Positions 15,906-24,621 of a stretch of DNA of 25,113 nt are shown here, in pieces (the first letter of the stretch is position 1; every line of letters starts with the position of its first letter). Source of the stretch: a bacterium (GTDB taxonomy: Bacteria; B130-G9); the NCBI GenBank assembly GCA_021160245.1, contig JAGHCW010000172.1, positions 1 through 25,113 of the forward strand. Direction: 5' to 3'. The notes below the pieces were generated by a model that was not told the DNA's origin, ran no database searches, and worked only from the letters and a program-made list of their open reading frames with translations. Made by a program: the position numbers and the translations under genes.

Positions 15906-17185
15906 CGACTGCTCGTGGACCCAACCAAACGGGGCAACCAGCGCCCAAGGTCAGCGTGATAATCCCTGTCTATAACGATGAGGCGTGCATCTCTCGGGCA
16001 GTCGATAGCGCCCTGGCTCAAACGCTCGCCTCGGTTGAGGTGGTGGTTGTGGATGACGGCTCAACAGATGGGACGCCTGAGATTCTAACTCGCTATGGCG
16101 ACCGGATTGTCCGGGTCAGGCAGAGAAATCACGGCATCGTGGCCAAAGCGCGAAACGTCGGTGTTGCGGCCAGCCGGGGTCAGTACCTTTGCCTTCTCGA
16201 TTCGGATGACACCATCATGCCGAAGAAGGCCGAGCTGCAATCCGCATTTCTAGATGAACATACCGACGTCGGCCTTTGCTACAGTGGGTGGTTGGACATC
16301 GACCTAAATGACGGAAGCGTCATCAGCGACTTCTCTCACGCCAGGCCTGAGAGCGACCCCGCGAAAGAGGTCTTTCCGCCTCACTTCCCAGTCTTCGCGG
16401 CGCTTGTGCGGCGAGATTGGTTTGATCTAGTTGGAGGCCTAAACGAGCGATTCAAGTGCGTGGAAGATTCCGATCTGTGGCGGCGTCTTTGGGTCTCCGG
16501 CTGCAAATTCGCTCGCGTTAAGGGCGCCATGGCCTGCCGTGGAGTTCGCCCGGATAGCAAATCAAAGAATGTCCCCAGGCACTCGAAATATGCCATTGCG
16601 GCCTTCCGATTGCATTTTGCGAGAGTCGGAGCTCGGGCGAGTAGGGCACTCCGGGTGCGGAAACTGGCCGGGGTATGGATGAAGCAGGCCGGCCACTACA
16701 TCAATGCGGGCGATACCGAGCTCGCGAAGAAAGCGATTCGTGAGGCGCTAAGATACGACCGGCGACTCTTGATTCAACCCGTCAACTGGGCGCAGCTGCT
16801 CCGTCAGATGGACCGCCGGTTTACCCCCGGAGAGGGGCCCGGCTTATGCGATTACGAGGCGACCCGGCGGCAAATTGTGCCGATCATCCGTGAGGCAATG
16901 GACGTTGAGGCGCATCCCAATAGAGAGCCGTTGCTTAGGGAGGCGAGCGCCGGCCTTTCGTATGCGCTCTCGCAGCACGCTCTTTTTTCGGGTAATATCT
17001 TGCAATCGGTGAAGTGGGCTTGGCGCGCACTAGTAGCGGGACGTGGCCGGCCGCCCAGTGGCATCGACTGGCCGCTCTTGAGGCGCGCCTTGGGCAGAGC
17101 CATCTTGAAGATAGCGTCTCGCGCCTCAAGAATGCTCCGGAGAAGTCCTCACTCAACTGGCAAATCAGAAGCCGCAAGACGATGA
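15902..17185 (+). CDS. Family 2 glycosyltransferase with C-terminal extension (copy 2)
   Basis: This 427-aa paralog of the preceding gene is alike over its full length, with long identical blocks such as RHSKYAI, GAMACRGVR and GVWMKQAG. It has SVIIPVYND, VVDDGSTDGT, LDSDD and CVEDSDLWRRLW, so the catalytic core is intact. The ATG at 15902 overlaps the previous stop (ATGA), with AGG just upstream. The open frame reaches back to 15791, but that part lies inside copy 1 and is not expected to be translated. It probably adds a similar but distinct sugar to the same polymer. Confidence 0.88.
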   Translation: MTTARGPNQTGQPAPKVSVIIPVYNDEACISRAVDSALAQTLASVEVVVVDDGSTDGTPEILTRYGDRIVRVRQRNHGIVAKARNVGVAASRGQYLCLLDSDDTIMPKKAELQSAFLDEHTDVGLCYSGWLDIDLNDGSVISDFSHARPESDPAKEVFPPHFPVFAALVRRDWFDLVGGLNERFKCVEDSDLWRRLWVSGCKFARVKGAMACRGVRPDSKSKNVPRHSKYAIAAFRLHFARVGARASRALRVRKLAGVWMKQAGHYINAGDTELAKKAIREALRYDRRLLIQPVNWAQLLRQMDRRFTPGEGPGLCDYEATRRQIVPIIREAMDVEAHPNREPLLREASAGLSYALSQHALFSGNILQSVKWAWRALVAGRGRPPSGIDWPLLRRALGRAILKIASRASRMLRRSPHSTGKSEAARR

Positions 17186-17751
17186 GTAAGAACGAACAGC
17201 GCGAGAAGGAAGGGATGAACTGGCTTAGGATTGGCTGTGGGAGCCATATAATGGGAAATAGTGTTGAGGCGGCGACTGCGTTTGGGAAGGCTATTGAGCA
17301 AGACGCCGCAATCTTCACAAGACACTCAACATGGACACAAATTCTGATCTATTCCGACCCCTCATTTCCTCAGATAAGCGAGCGATGGTTCCCCGATTTC
17401 TGCCAAATCTGGGATAGCGTAGCCGATCTCGCACGTGGCGATTCGCAGAGACCGAGCCGGAAGCACAACATTTCCGGCCTTCGAGCGGAACGAGCGGCTC
17501 TTTCGTTTGCGCTTCACCGTCTAGCGCTTCGGCGAAGGAGGCGCTGCCTCGCCGCATTTTGGCTTTTGAGGACCTTACTTTCATCTCCCTTGCGATATGC
17601 CCGCCGATTCGGACTACGCGACATAATCAGGACCTACCGGGGTCTTCATCCACCATTCAATCTGGTCCGCTTCGTCAAGACGGCGCTTGGACCAACATTG
17701 ACGAGGCTTATCGTCACCATTGTGAGAAAGGTCCGGCCGAAGAGAAGATGA
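17182..17751 (+). CDS. Stand-alone homolog of the GT2 C-terminal helical domain
   Basis: This 189-aa protein has no GT-A fold. It aligns by eye with the last ~170 residues of the two preceding glycosyltransferases. Shared features are an opening W-x-R/K-x-(G/A) helix, EAATAFGKAIEQD against ELAKKAIREALRYD, a W-x-x-(I/L)L step, a paired AALSFALHRLA helix, and a basic Arg-rich tail. The ATG at 17182 overlaps copy 2's stop (ATGA), so expression is coupled. It could be a partner or regulator of the GT2 enzymes or a remnant of a third copy. The longer open frame from 17014 lies inside copy 2 and is rejected. Confidence 0.65.
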   Translation: MSKNEQREKEGMNWLRIGCGSHIMGNSVEAATAFGKAIEQDAAIFTRHSTWTQILIYSDPSFPQISERWFPDFCQIWDSVADLARGDSQRPSRKHNISGLRAERAALSFALHRLALRRRRRCLAAFWLLRTLLSSPLRYARRFGLRDIIRTYRGLHPPFNLVRFVKTALGPTLTRLIVTIVRKVRPKRR

Positions 17752-17806
17752 CCCGAGATAGCTTTGAGCCGATCAAACAGCACGATTCAGAACGTCCGGG
17801 GATGAC

Positions 17807-20056
17807 ATGAAAGTCCTAGTGGCAAGTTCGTTACATCCCACGGATGACCCCCGCGTCTTTCACAAGATCGCCGCCTCGCTCGCAAAGAGGCATGATGTCC
17901 ACCTGATAGCCGTCGGAGATGATGCGGAAGATAGAAACGGCGTGAGTATTCATCCATTCAAGAAAAGAGGCGGCAAGCTGCTTGGCACTCTCTGCGCGTG
18001 GTCTGCGATTATGAGTCAGTTTCGCGCCGTGAGGCCTGATGTATTTCACTTCCACGACCCGGATCTCGTGCCCTTAGGCTTGCTTTTGAGCCTCTTCGGC
18101 AAGGTCAAAGTAGTCTATGACATTCACGAGGATGTATCCAAAACGCTTTTGAAGAAAAAGTGGTTGCCGAGCGCATTGAAGCGGCCCCTAGCTCGTCTAT
18201 TCGACGCATTCGAGAAGGCGGCAGCCACCCGTTTTGACGCGCTCTGCATCGCTGAGCCTTACGTCAAGAAGAGGTTCCCATCAAGCAAGGCGATTCTTGT
18301 CAGGAACTTCCCGCAGCTAGTTCACGACAGACCCAGAGAGCCATTTTCGCCCGACCGTCCACTGCGACTCATCTATGCCGGCAGTCTGACGAGGATAAGA
18401 GGGATACAGACGATCATCGATGCGCTTGAGTTCATCAAGACGCCGGTGGAGCTTGAGATTCTCGGAAGGTTTCACAGCAAGCAGTTTGAGGAGGAGACAT
18501 TGCAGCGGATGCAGGGAAAAAACGCGAGCTATCTCGGCTGCGTGCCGCCCGATAATGTTTTTGACTACCTCTGCGACGCGGATATTGGGCTCTGTTGCTT
18601 GCATCCGGCGCCAAGCCATACCGAGAGTTTTGCGACGAAGCTCTTTGAGTATATGTCTGCCAGGCTTCCCATCATAGCCTCCGATTTCCCGCTCTGGCGA
18701 CAATTGGTTCAGGACAGCGGCTGCGGTGTCTGTGTGGACCCGGAGAATCCCGAGGCCATCGCCCGGGCGGTTGATGAATTGGCCGGGAATCCGGCGCAGA
18801 TGAAGACTATGGCCAATACCGGCCGGGCGTTATTTGAGAGCGAATTCAACTGGACAAGGGAAGAGGAGTCGCTGCTTAATATGTATGATCGGCTGCAGGA
18901 AGGCTTAGAAGAGCAGCAACCGAGCGCGGATAGGACTATTCCTGATCCATCTGCCGAGGAACACAACGTACCGTACGAACCCGATGCCTATCTCAATGAA
19001 GACGAAAGGCCACTTTTTTCGATTGTGATCCCCATGTTTAACGAGGCGCGCAGCATTGAGACGTGCCTGCGGGCGCTCGATGCGAACGATTTCCTGAAGG
19101 AGCAGTTTGAGATAATTGTCGTTGACGGAATGAGTAATGATGCCTCGCGAGAGATTGCAGAGAGCATATTGGAGGAGATGGGCAACGGTCAGGTTGTGTC
19201 GAACCCAAAACGGATTACCCCAAGCGCGCTTAACATCGGAGCCCGGGCAGCAAGGGGCGATAACATCATCATTCTGGGGGCGCACAGCGCCGTCGCGCCC
19301 GACTTTTTGAGCGAGAATCTGGAGGCGCTTAAGCGGAATCATGACGCCGATTGCGTTGGTGGGATGCTGATTCCTGAGCGGTCAGAGTCCCTGTTTGTGA
19401 ACGTGATAAACGTCGCCCACAACTGCCCGTTCGGCTCCGGCGGCGCGGGCTTTCGATATAGCAGTGAGCCGGGCTTTCGCAACACCGTCCCATTCGGGGC
19501 GTACAGACGAGATGTATTTGAGAAGATCGGCTACTTCGATGAGCATCTATACAAGGGACAAGACGCGGAATTCAACTTCAGGATGATCGATTATGGCCTC
19601 AAGATATTCTACTCGCCCGAGATCAAATCGCAGTACTTCGCCCGATCATCATTCCGCCGGCTCTTTCGGCAGTTCCTAGATATGGGCTGGTCGAAGGTAT
19701 TTATTTTCCACAAACATCCGCTCCTTCTGAAGAGCTATTATTTCGCGCCGCTTGCATTCGCTCTTGTGACGATGGGAATAGCGTTACGACTCCCCTGGGC
19801 GTCGGGATATGAATTACTCTCTCTTCTTGTCGTCGCGGCCTGCTATATCCTCCTATCTATCTACTTTGGGCTCTCATTTGCAGCTCGAAAGGGCATGATT
19901 CTGAAGAGCAAAATAGCTGCGGCTCTCATCTTCCCGGTCGCCTTCTTCCTGATGCACTTCTCCTATGGTCTGGGCACGCTGAAAGGCCTGCTCGAGCTCG
20001 CATTCTCATCTCTGCGGACGAGGCGCAAAAAAGTCGAATATAGAAGGATGTTATGA
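17807..20056 (+). CDS. Bifunctional GT4-GT2 glycosyltransferase with C-terminal membrane segments
   Basis: This 749-aa protein joins two glycosyltransferases. Residues 1-370 form a GT-B, GT4-type domain, opening with VLVASSLHPTDDPRVFHKI and carrying DVFHFHDPDL, RLIYAGSL, and a sugar-nucleotide site of the type TKLFEYMSARLPII. After an acidic linker of about 30 residues, residues ~402-660 form a GT2 domain (FSIVIPMFNE, IIVVDGMSND, GQDAEFNFR) like ExoA. Hydrophobic segments near 640-720 place the C-terminus at the membrane. It probably adds two successive sugars to a lipid-linked glycan. The ATG at 17807 has GGGGATGAC upstream. Confidence 0.88.
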   Translation: MKVLVASSLHPTDDPRVFHKIAASLAKRHDVHLIAVGDDAEDRNGVSIHPFKKRGGKLLGTLCAWSAIMSQFRAVRPDVFHFHDPDLVPLGLLLSLFGKVKVVYDIHEDVSKTLLKKKWLPSALKRPLARLFDAFEKAAATRFDALCIAEPYVKKRFPSSKAILVRNFPQLVHDRPREPFSPDRPLRLIYAGSLTRIRGIQTIIDALEFIKTPVELEILGRFHSKQFEEETLQRMQGKNASYLGCVPPDNVFDYLCDADIGLCCLHPAPSHTESFATKLFEYMSARLPIIASDFPLWRQLVQDSGCGVCVDPENPEAIARAVDELAGNPAQMKTMANTGRALFESEFNWTREEESLLNMYDRLQEGLEEQQPSADRTIPDPSAEEHNVPYEPDAYLNEDERPLFSIVIPMFNEARSIETCLRALDANDFLKEQFEIIVVDGMSNDASREIAESILEEMGNGQVVSNPKRITPSALNIGARAARGDNIIILGAHSAVAPDFLSENLEALKRNHDADCVGGMLIPERSESLFVNVINVAHNCPFGSGGAGFRYSSEPGFRNTVPFGAYRRDVFEKIGYFDEHLYKGQDAEFNFRMIDYGLKIFYSPEIKSQYFARSSFRRLFRQFLDMGWSKVFIFHKHPLLLKSYYFAPLAFALVTMGIALRLPWASGYELLSLLVVAACYILLSIYFGLSFAARKGMILKSKIAAALIFPVAFFLMHFSYGLGTLKGLLELAFSSLRTRRKKVEYRRML

Positions 20057-20201
20057 TAGATTTCAATGCAGCATACGACATGCGGTGGCAGGCCTCGTGT
20101 CTGCCCGAATATATAGATGGCCGGAGACAAGCCCCGCCCCTGCGCGACCCCAGATTCGACTTACTAGACTGCCTCAGAAAGGCCGTCCTTCACCATTTAG
20201 C
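20053..20201 (+). other. Possible short remnant or small ORF after the glycan operon
   Basis: An ATG at 20053 overlaps the stop of the GT4-GT2 gene (ATGA) and opens a 75-codon frame (MIDFNAAYDMRWQASC...) that runs to 20280. Its last third is antisense to the nitroreductase gene and looks like a shadow. The first ~50 codons could be a truncated operon gene, but no family is recognised. Low confidence. Confidence 0.2.
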
Positions 20202-20717
20202 TTACAGGGACCATTCCTCAAAGCAGACGGTTTCATCCAGCGAGAGCCTAGACTTTGGTTTGGGCGAATCGGCAGGATAGCCAATCGTTAAGAGCTCAAC
20301 GACGCGAATTGCCTCAGGGATGTTCAGTATCTCCCTCGCTTTGTCCTCGAAGAACGAGCCTATCCAGCACGTACCGAGCCCCTCCGCAACCGCGGCCAGC
20401 GTGATGTGATCAATCGCTATCGCAACGTCAATTGGGTAGCATTGCTGCCCACAAGCCATAAGATGTTCGTCAGTCTTGGCACAGCAAGCGATGACGGCTG
20501 CGGCCTGCCCAACGAATTTCTGACCGCGTGCCGCCTCCTGGAGCCTCAGCTTCTTCTCGGCATCCGTCACGATGACGAATCGCCACTCCTGAAGGTTTTT
20601 CGCGGAAGGCGCAAGCCTCGCCGCGTCCATTATCCTAAGGAGAACGGCTCTATCGATCTCATCCGGCCCATACGCCCGAACGCTCCGCCTCGTCTCGATC
20701 GCCTCATAAACGTCCAT
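20202..20717 (-). CDS. Nitroreductase family FMN-dependent oxidoreductase
   Basis: This 171-aa protein has the short nitroreductase fold. It begins MDVYEAIETRRSVRAYGPDEI, the FMN phosphate-binding RRSVR region, continues with ARLAPSAKNLQEWRFVIV, and has AEGLGTCWIGSF near the C-terminus. It reduces nitro, quinone or flavin substrates with NAD(P)H; the substrate is unknown. The ATG at 20717 fits the family N-terminus and has GGGAG upstream. The frame continues to 20858 but that extension has no family match. It is convergent with the glycan operon and divergent from the TRL lipoprotein. Confidence 0.88.
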   Translation of the reverse strand: MDVYEAIETRRSVRAYGPDEIDRAVLLRIMDAARLAPSAKNLQEWRFVIVTDAEKKLRLQEAARGQKFVGQAAAVIACCAKTDEHLMACGQQCYPIDVAIAIDHITLAAVAEGLGTCWIGSFFEDKAREILNIPEAIRVVELLTIGYPADSPKPKSRLSLDETVCFEEWSL

Positions 20718-20957
20718 TCTGGTCTCCCTGTATTTCAGTTCGCGTCGGTAAAGCAGCTGCTCGCTAACAGGCGCGCAGAACAAGTTGAAGCTATAGCAGC
20801 GCCCATTGAAGATCAAGCGTGTCGCAGAGGACATGGCAATGTGCATAAGGCGGCACACAGCTCTTTCAGCTGAGTGTCCGGACTCGGGCGAGCAAATGGG
20901 AACTTGCGGATTCGGAAATCATTGATTCGATTAGGGAAATTATTGCGGTGGAAACCA

Positions 20958-20985
20958 TTGACAATCATCTGACAATCAGTATGAT
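20958..20985 (+). promoter_or_regulatory. Sigma70-type promoter for the TRL lipoprotein gene
   Basis: TTGACA at 20958-20963, a 16-bp spacer, and TATGAT at 20980-20985 match the -35 and -10 consensus closely. The start would fall near 20992, giving a leader of about 84 bases before the ATG at 21076. This is the best promoter visible in the window. The rest of the 20718-21075 gap holds no gene. Confidence 0.75.
20959..20978 (+). repeat. Direct repeat over the promoter spacer
   Basis: TGACAATCA occurs at 20959-20967 and again at 20970-20978, an 11-bp period, about one helical turn. The first copy covers the -35 box and the second fills the spacer. It could be a tandem operator for a regulator; no such regulator can be named from this window. 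Confidence 0.5.
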
Positions 20986-21075
20986 AGTTTTGTTTAGAAT
21001 GTACACAATCGCTGTCAATAGGTGGGATAACGCACCGAGCACTTGTGACCAGTTAAATCCTAATGGAGGAAATGG

Positions 21076-21396
21076 ATGGTGAAGAAGGCATTTATTTTGA
21101 CGGCAGTTTTAACAATAGCCGCGATGCTTTGCGGCTGCGCGGCTACAATCACCCCTGCAGTAGGCGGTTTGTGGACGGATGTGAAGGGTCCCTTCGCTGT
21201 GACAGGCGAGACGGGCTATTCTAAGGTTGGAATGTCAACCTGCAATTCAATTCTTGGCTGGGTGGCGATGGGCGACGCAAGCATAAAGGCAGCAATGGAG
21301 AATGGCGGAATCACTAAAATCCACCACGTGGATTATCACGCCACGAACATGCTGGGCGTTTATGCTACGTTGACTGTGATAGTTTACGGCGAGTAA
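21076..21396 (+). CDS. TRL-like family lipoprotein
   Basis: This 106-aa secreted lipoprotein matches the TRL-like family: KVGMSTCNSILGWVAMGDAS, then AAMENGGITKIHHVDYHATN, then LGVYATLTVIVYGE. The signal peptide (KK, then a hydrophobic stretch) ends in LCGC, a lipobox placing the lipid on C21. Function of the family is unknown; members are small outer-membrane-type lipoproteins. GGAGGA at 21065-21070 is a strong ribosome site. It has its own promoter and terminator, so it is a single-gene unit. Confidence 0.88.
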   Translation: MVKKAFILTAVLTIAAMLCGCAATITPAVGGLWTDVKGPFAVTGETGYSKVGMSTCNSILGWVAMGDASIKAAMENGGITKIHHVDYHATNMLGVYATLTVIVYGE

Positions 21397-21458
21397 TAAA
21401 CTACGATCAGGTTGCAGGTGCTATCACTTTTCTTGGTGATGTTCTGAGATTTCTAAGG

Positions 21459-21511
21459 GCCCCTGGTGCTGTCGCGAGCAAAAGCGATGAGCGTCAGGGG
21501 CTTTGTCTTTT
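21459..21511 (+). terminator. Intrinsic terminator after the TRL gene
   Basis: GCCCCTG (21459-21465) pairs with CAGGGGC (21495-21501). The loop contains further GCT/AGC and TCGC/GCGA pairs, and TTTGTCTTTT follows directly. This fits a rho-independent terminator for the lipoprotein gene about 60 bases upstream. Confidence 0.75.
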
Positions 21512-21628
21512 GTTGGGCCGGGCTTCGGTGACATGCAGCTCCGGTCAATTGCCCTAAATCCCATCGGCATAACAGGCGAAGGCAGATTGCAACCGCGAAG
21601 TTCCCAACGCAGATTCCGTTCAGACTTT

Positions 21629-22438
21629 TCAGGGCCGTAGCGTAGTCGAAAGCGACCAGTTTTCAATTCTAGCGCCATTCGGCGGTAGTGTCTGGCGGTC
21701 ATATCCGTACGCATAGACCGAGGCGTGGTCCTGATAAACATGAAGATTGACATAAAGGCCATTCCCGTTGGCCGGGCCCTCATGCCAGGTGATCTCGCCA
21801 TAGCCATCATCGTCCAACTCCCGGTGTTCCTGTCGAACAAAGTACTTGATATCTGAACCTGACGACGACTCACCGTTGATGTAGGTGGACCAAGTGTGGT
21901 TGATCTCGAGGTTGACCTTTATCAAATACCAGCGATGGTCGATGTACTCGAACGTCGCATAATTGGGACCATTGTCCCTCCAAGTTCGAAGCCGCACGCG
22001 CGTTATTCGAAGCTCGGCAAACGCCGGCTCGCAAGCCAAATCCAGATAGCCGCGGCGGGTCAGCGCCAACACCATCCAATACGTTCCTGGAACCGATGAA
22101 AAGGCCAGCATCTCGCCGCAGAATCTTGCCAGAAAATAGTCGTCAATGGCGTAACCTTGCGGCAGGAATAACTGGCCCCTAAATGGAGTCGCTCGCGTCT
22201 GAGGCGCCGGACAGCCGGGATAGAAGAACCTGATAGTGCCTGTATCGTCCAATACGGCCAGATAGACATCGGTCAAGAGATCAGATTGGTCCCATTCGAC
22301 CGAGCCGAAGACCTGAACCTCATCAAACAGGGAGATCTCATCGGAGCTGAGTGTGACGCTCAACTGCGACTCAGCCGTGGCGGTTCCAATAGACATGCTC
22401 AAGAGAAAAATGCTCATCGCGGAGAAGATTTGCCTCAC
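21629..22438 (-). CDS. Secreted protein of unknown family (paralog B)
   Basis: This 269-aa protein has a signal peptide ending near ATAES. The N-terminal ~145 residues closely match the neighbouring gene at 22549-23400, for example FGSVEW, DLLTDVYLA, GCPAPQ, QLFLPQG, EMLAFSSVPG and RGYLDLACEP. The C-terminal half differs. The layout suggests an all-beta extracellular domain, but I recognise no family. The GTG at 22438 has a GGGGG just upstream. With its paralog it forms a tandem pair on the - strand. Confidence 0.75.
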   Translation of the reverse strand: MRQIFSAMSIFLLSMSIGTATAESQLSVTLSSDEISLFDEVQVFGSVEWDQSDLLTDVYLAVLDDTGTIRFFYPGCPAPQTRATPFRGQLFLPQGYAIDDYFLARFCGEMLAFSSVPGTYWMVLALTRRGYLDLACEPAFAELRITRVRLRTWRDNGPNYATFEYIDHRWYLIKVNLEINHTWSTYINGESSSGSDIKYFVRQEHRELDDDGYGEITWHEGPANGNGLYVNLHVYQDHASVYAYGYDRQTLPPNGARIENWSLSTTLRP

Positions 22439-22548
22439 AGCGCGCCCCCAATCCTATTGACGATCTTCTGACACTCCCAGAATATCACAAAAGAAGACAT
22501 CTTGTAGAAGCCGTTGATGTAATATGCCTCGAACCAACCCGCAATCTC

Positions 22549-23400
22549 TTAGGGAGTGAGTTCGGTTTCTAGCGTCCCATGTGCACTGAAACGATAGTAG
22601 CTCCCGTGTTTCTTGTATTGATCCCAGTAGCCTGTTACAACTGCGGATGCGGGGGTGATGTCAATTGTTACATCCCTGGTCCAGTACTCATAGCTACCAT
22701 GCCAAGAACCGCCGCCATCATCCCAGCTCCATGCATCGGGCCACTCATGACTGCCGAAGCCATTTTCATCCAAAGTTACCCGGTCCTCATAGGTGAGTCG
22801 CAGTACTCCAGGCCCAGAGGAAGACCATCCCTGCGAGTTGTACTCTGTCCGCCAGTATAAGATCTCAACGTACAACTTGACGAGGTGCCATCGCCTATTC
22901 TTGTAATTGAATATCGCCAAGTTGCCCGCAGCATCACTAAATGTGCAGGGAGGTTCGGGCTCGTGAATCTCGAATGGCGCAAACACCGGCTCGCAAGCCA
23001 AATCCAGATAGCCGCGGTGGGTTAGCGCCAGCATAATCCAATAGGAGCCTGGAACCGATGAAAAGGCCAGCATCTCGCCACCGAATTCTGCAAGCAGGTA
23101 GCTGTCAATGCTGTGTCCCTGCGGGAGAAATAACTGGCTCCTGAAAGGAATCGCCCGTGGTTGAGGCGCCGGGCAACCTTCATAAAAAAACCTGATAGCG
23201 CCCGTATCGTCCATTGCGGCCAGATAGACATCGGTCAAGAGGTCCGGCTCGTTCCATTCAACAGAACCGAAAATCTGGAGATCATCGACCGTGGAAATAT
23301 CATCCCAGTTGAGCGAAACACTCAATTGCGGATCGGCCATGGCCAAGCCTGCAAACATGCTCAAGAGAAGAATACCCATGGCACAGAAGCTCTGTTTCAT
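22549..23400 (-). CDS. Secreted protein of unknown family (paralog A)
   Basis: This 283-aa protein has a signal peptide (MKQ, then a hydrophobic run, cut near AMADP). Its N-terminal ~145 residues are nearly the same as paralog B at protein and DNA level. The C-terminal half is rich in Trp, Tyr, Gly and Ser (WPDAWSWDDGGGSWHGSYEY), consistent with an extracellular beta domain or binding surface. The ATG at 23400 has GGAGGG seven bases upstream, a good ribosome site. A matching ACAAAAG block lies at similar distance upstream of both genes. No family is recognised. Confidence 0.78.
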   Translation of the reverse strand: MKQSFCAMGILLLSMFAGLAMADPQLSVSLNWDDISTVDDLQIFGSVEWNEPDLLTDVYLAAMDDTGAIRFFYEGCPAPQPRAIPFRSQLFLPQGHSIDSYLLAEFGGEMLAFSSVPGSYWIMLALTHRGYLDLACEPVFAPFEIHEPEPPCTFSDAAGNLAIFNYKNRRWHLVKLYVEILYWRTEYNSQGWSSSGPGVLRLTYEDRVTLDENGFGSHEWPDAWSWDDGGGSWHGSYEYWTRDVTIDITPASAVVTGYWDQYKKHGSYYRFSAHGTLETELTP

Positions 23401-23677
23401 AGCTAACCCTCCAATTTACCTCCCATTTCTTTGACGTCTCCAACACTACCACAAAAGCACCCGTCTTGGGAAGCGCATTTCGACCGCGCCTCTTCGGCTA
23501 TTGCCTTATCGGAAACAGGGCCCCAAGACCCTTACGTCAACCTCGAATTCCCGATGTGCTCCGATGTCCTCTTCGGACCGAAATGAGGTGGCGGATGATA
23601 TGCAGCAGAAGGTAGAAGAAAGCGATATGCGGCGCGAATCCAGCCATCCAGCTGACCATCGCTCCCCATATAATCTT

Positions 23678-24229
23678 TCACCTCGTCTCCCAACTTATAG
23701 CTAGGGATGGCAGGGCGATATAGTGAAAAAATGCGGAACGGAACTTCCCAGATGCCCGCTTCATTTTAGCGAGCTGGAAGCCCCGCTGGAAGGCCTGGCA
23801 ATCCATGCAGTAGCCACATCCCCCTCCAGGTCTCGCCGACTCAATCAGTCGCAGCGCCTCGTCCATGTTTCCGCGCTTTCGGTACGCCTCTCCGATCTTC
23901 ATTCTCGTCCTGAAGCCGAATTCACCGAGGCTCCACATGCCGTCGAATTCAGGCTCCCATTTGATTACCGTTGCCTCTGCTGCCGCCAGATCGCCACCCA
24001 TAAGCAATCGATCCACATCTTCAAGGGCTTTGAAATATGCTTTCCGCTGCCTCTTCTCCTGCACGGCATACGTATTCTCCACGGGCGCCTGATGCTGCGG
24101 CAACTTGCCGCCTGTGGCCTTGTCAGTATCGGATCCAGCCGCAAAGGTCGTGAGCAAAGTGATAAAAACGGCAAACGTCGATCTCGTCAGCGCAAGCACT
24201 GCCACGATTCCTCTTCTCCAGCTGGCCAT
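23678..24229 (-). CDS. Secreted TPR-like protein with CxxCxxC motif
   Basis: This 183-aa protein has an N-terminal signal segment (MASWRRGIVAVLAL, then a hydrophobic run to about residue 31). After a linker it has helical repeats resembling TPRs (KALEDVDRLLMGGDLAAAEATV and GEAYRKRGNMDEALRLIESA). A GCGYCMDC motif (CxxCxxC) sits between helices and may bind metal or form a disulfide. ATG 24229 gives a normal signal peptide but has a weak ribosome site; GTG eight codons in, preceded by AGAGGA, is the alternative. No specific family is recognised. Confidence 0.65.
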   Translation of the reverse strand: MASWRRGIVAVLALTRSTFAVFITLLTTFAAGSDTDKATGGKLPQHQAPVENTYAVQEKRQRKAYFKALEDVDRLLMGGDLAAAEATVIKWEPEFDGMWSLGEFGFRTRMKIGEAYRKRGNMDEALRLIESARPGGGCGYCMDCQAFQRGFQLAKMKRASGKFRSAFFHYIALPSLAISWETR

Positions 24230-24608
24230 GAAAAGACGCTGGCTTAATAACCAGTCCAGTCTTGCTCATTGCGCATCGATTCGTGGAGCGTGCCGATAGG
24301 ACTTCTCTTGCTCCATTAGCTATCCCTATCTCTCAACCCACTGCTGAATATAGAGGTTAAGCAGCCTTTCTGCAAGCCTACCATTCATGCTGGCGATTTG
24401 AGGTCAAAGAAGATAGGAGACAAATCTTACTCCCGCCTCGCCAAAGAGGAGACAGTGATGGGCGGGTCGCCTCCGCTGGATTCCGCACGATAACCGTGAC
24501 GTGGATCATTCCCATTCACAATCCTCCATTTGAGGAGACAACCGTACGAGGGCTATTGCAGGAATAGTGATCTTGGATCGCAGACGAATTGGGCTGGAAT
24601 AGGCCGGG
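24230..24608. other. Region downstream of the rRNA operon, no gene seen
   Basis: This stretch of about 380 bases lies between the secreted protein gene and the 5S rRNA. I see no convincing coding frame or tRNA. Small inverted repeats occur, such as TCCTC...GAGGA near 24522-24537, but none is followed by a clear T-run. Confidence 0.5.
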
Positions 24609-24621
24609 TAAAAATAAAAAT
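24609..24621 (-). terminator. T-rich tail after 5S rRNA
   Basis: On the - strand the 3' arm of the 5S terminal stem is followed by ATTTTTATTTTT, so the closing helix of 5S plus this tract could end rRNA transcription. Confidence 0.5.

Noticed and set aside
17014-17181. Extended N-terminus of the orphan C-terminal domain gene
   Set aside because: It is antiphase to the end of GT2 copy 2 and unrelated in sequence; the ATGA start at 17182 is preferred.
23501-23704. 67-codon + strand frame between secreted genes
   Set aside because: No ribosome site, atypical composition, and overlap with the 3' end of a - strand gene.
24230-24608. tRNA gene next to 5S rRNA
   Set aside because: No cloverleaf, T-loop or acceptor stem could be found on either strand.
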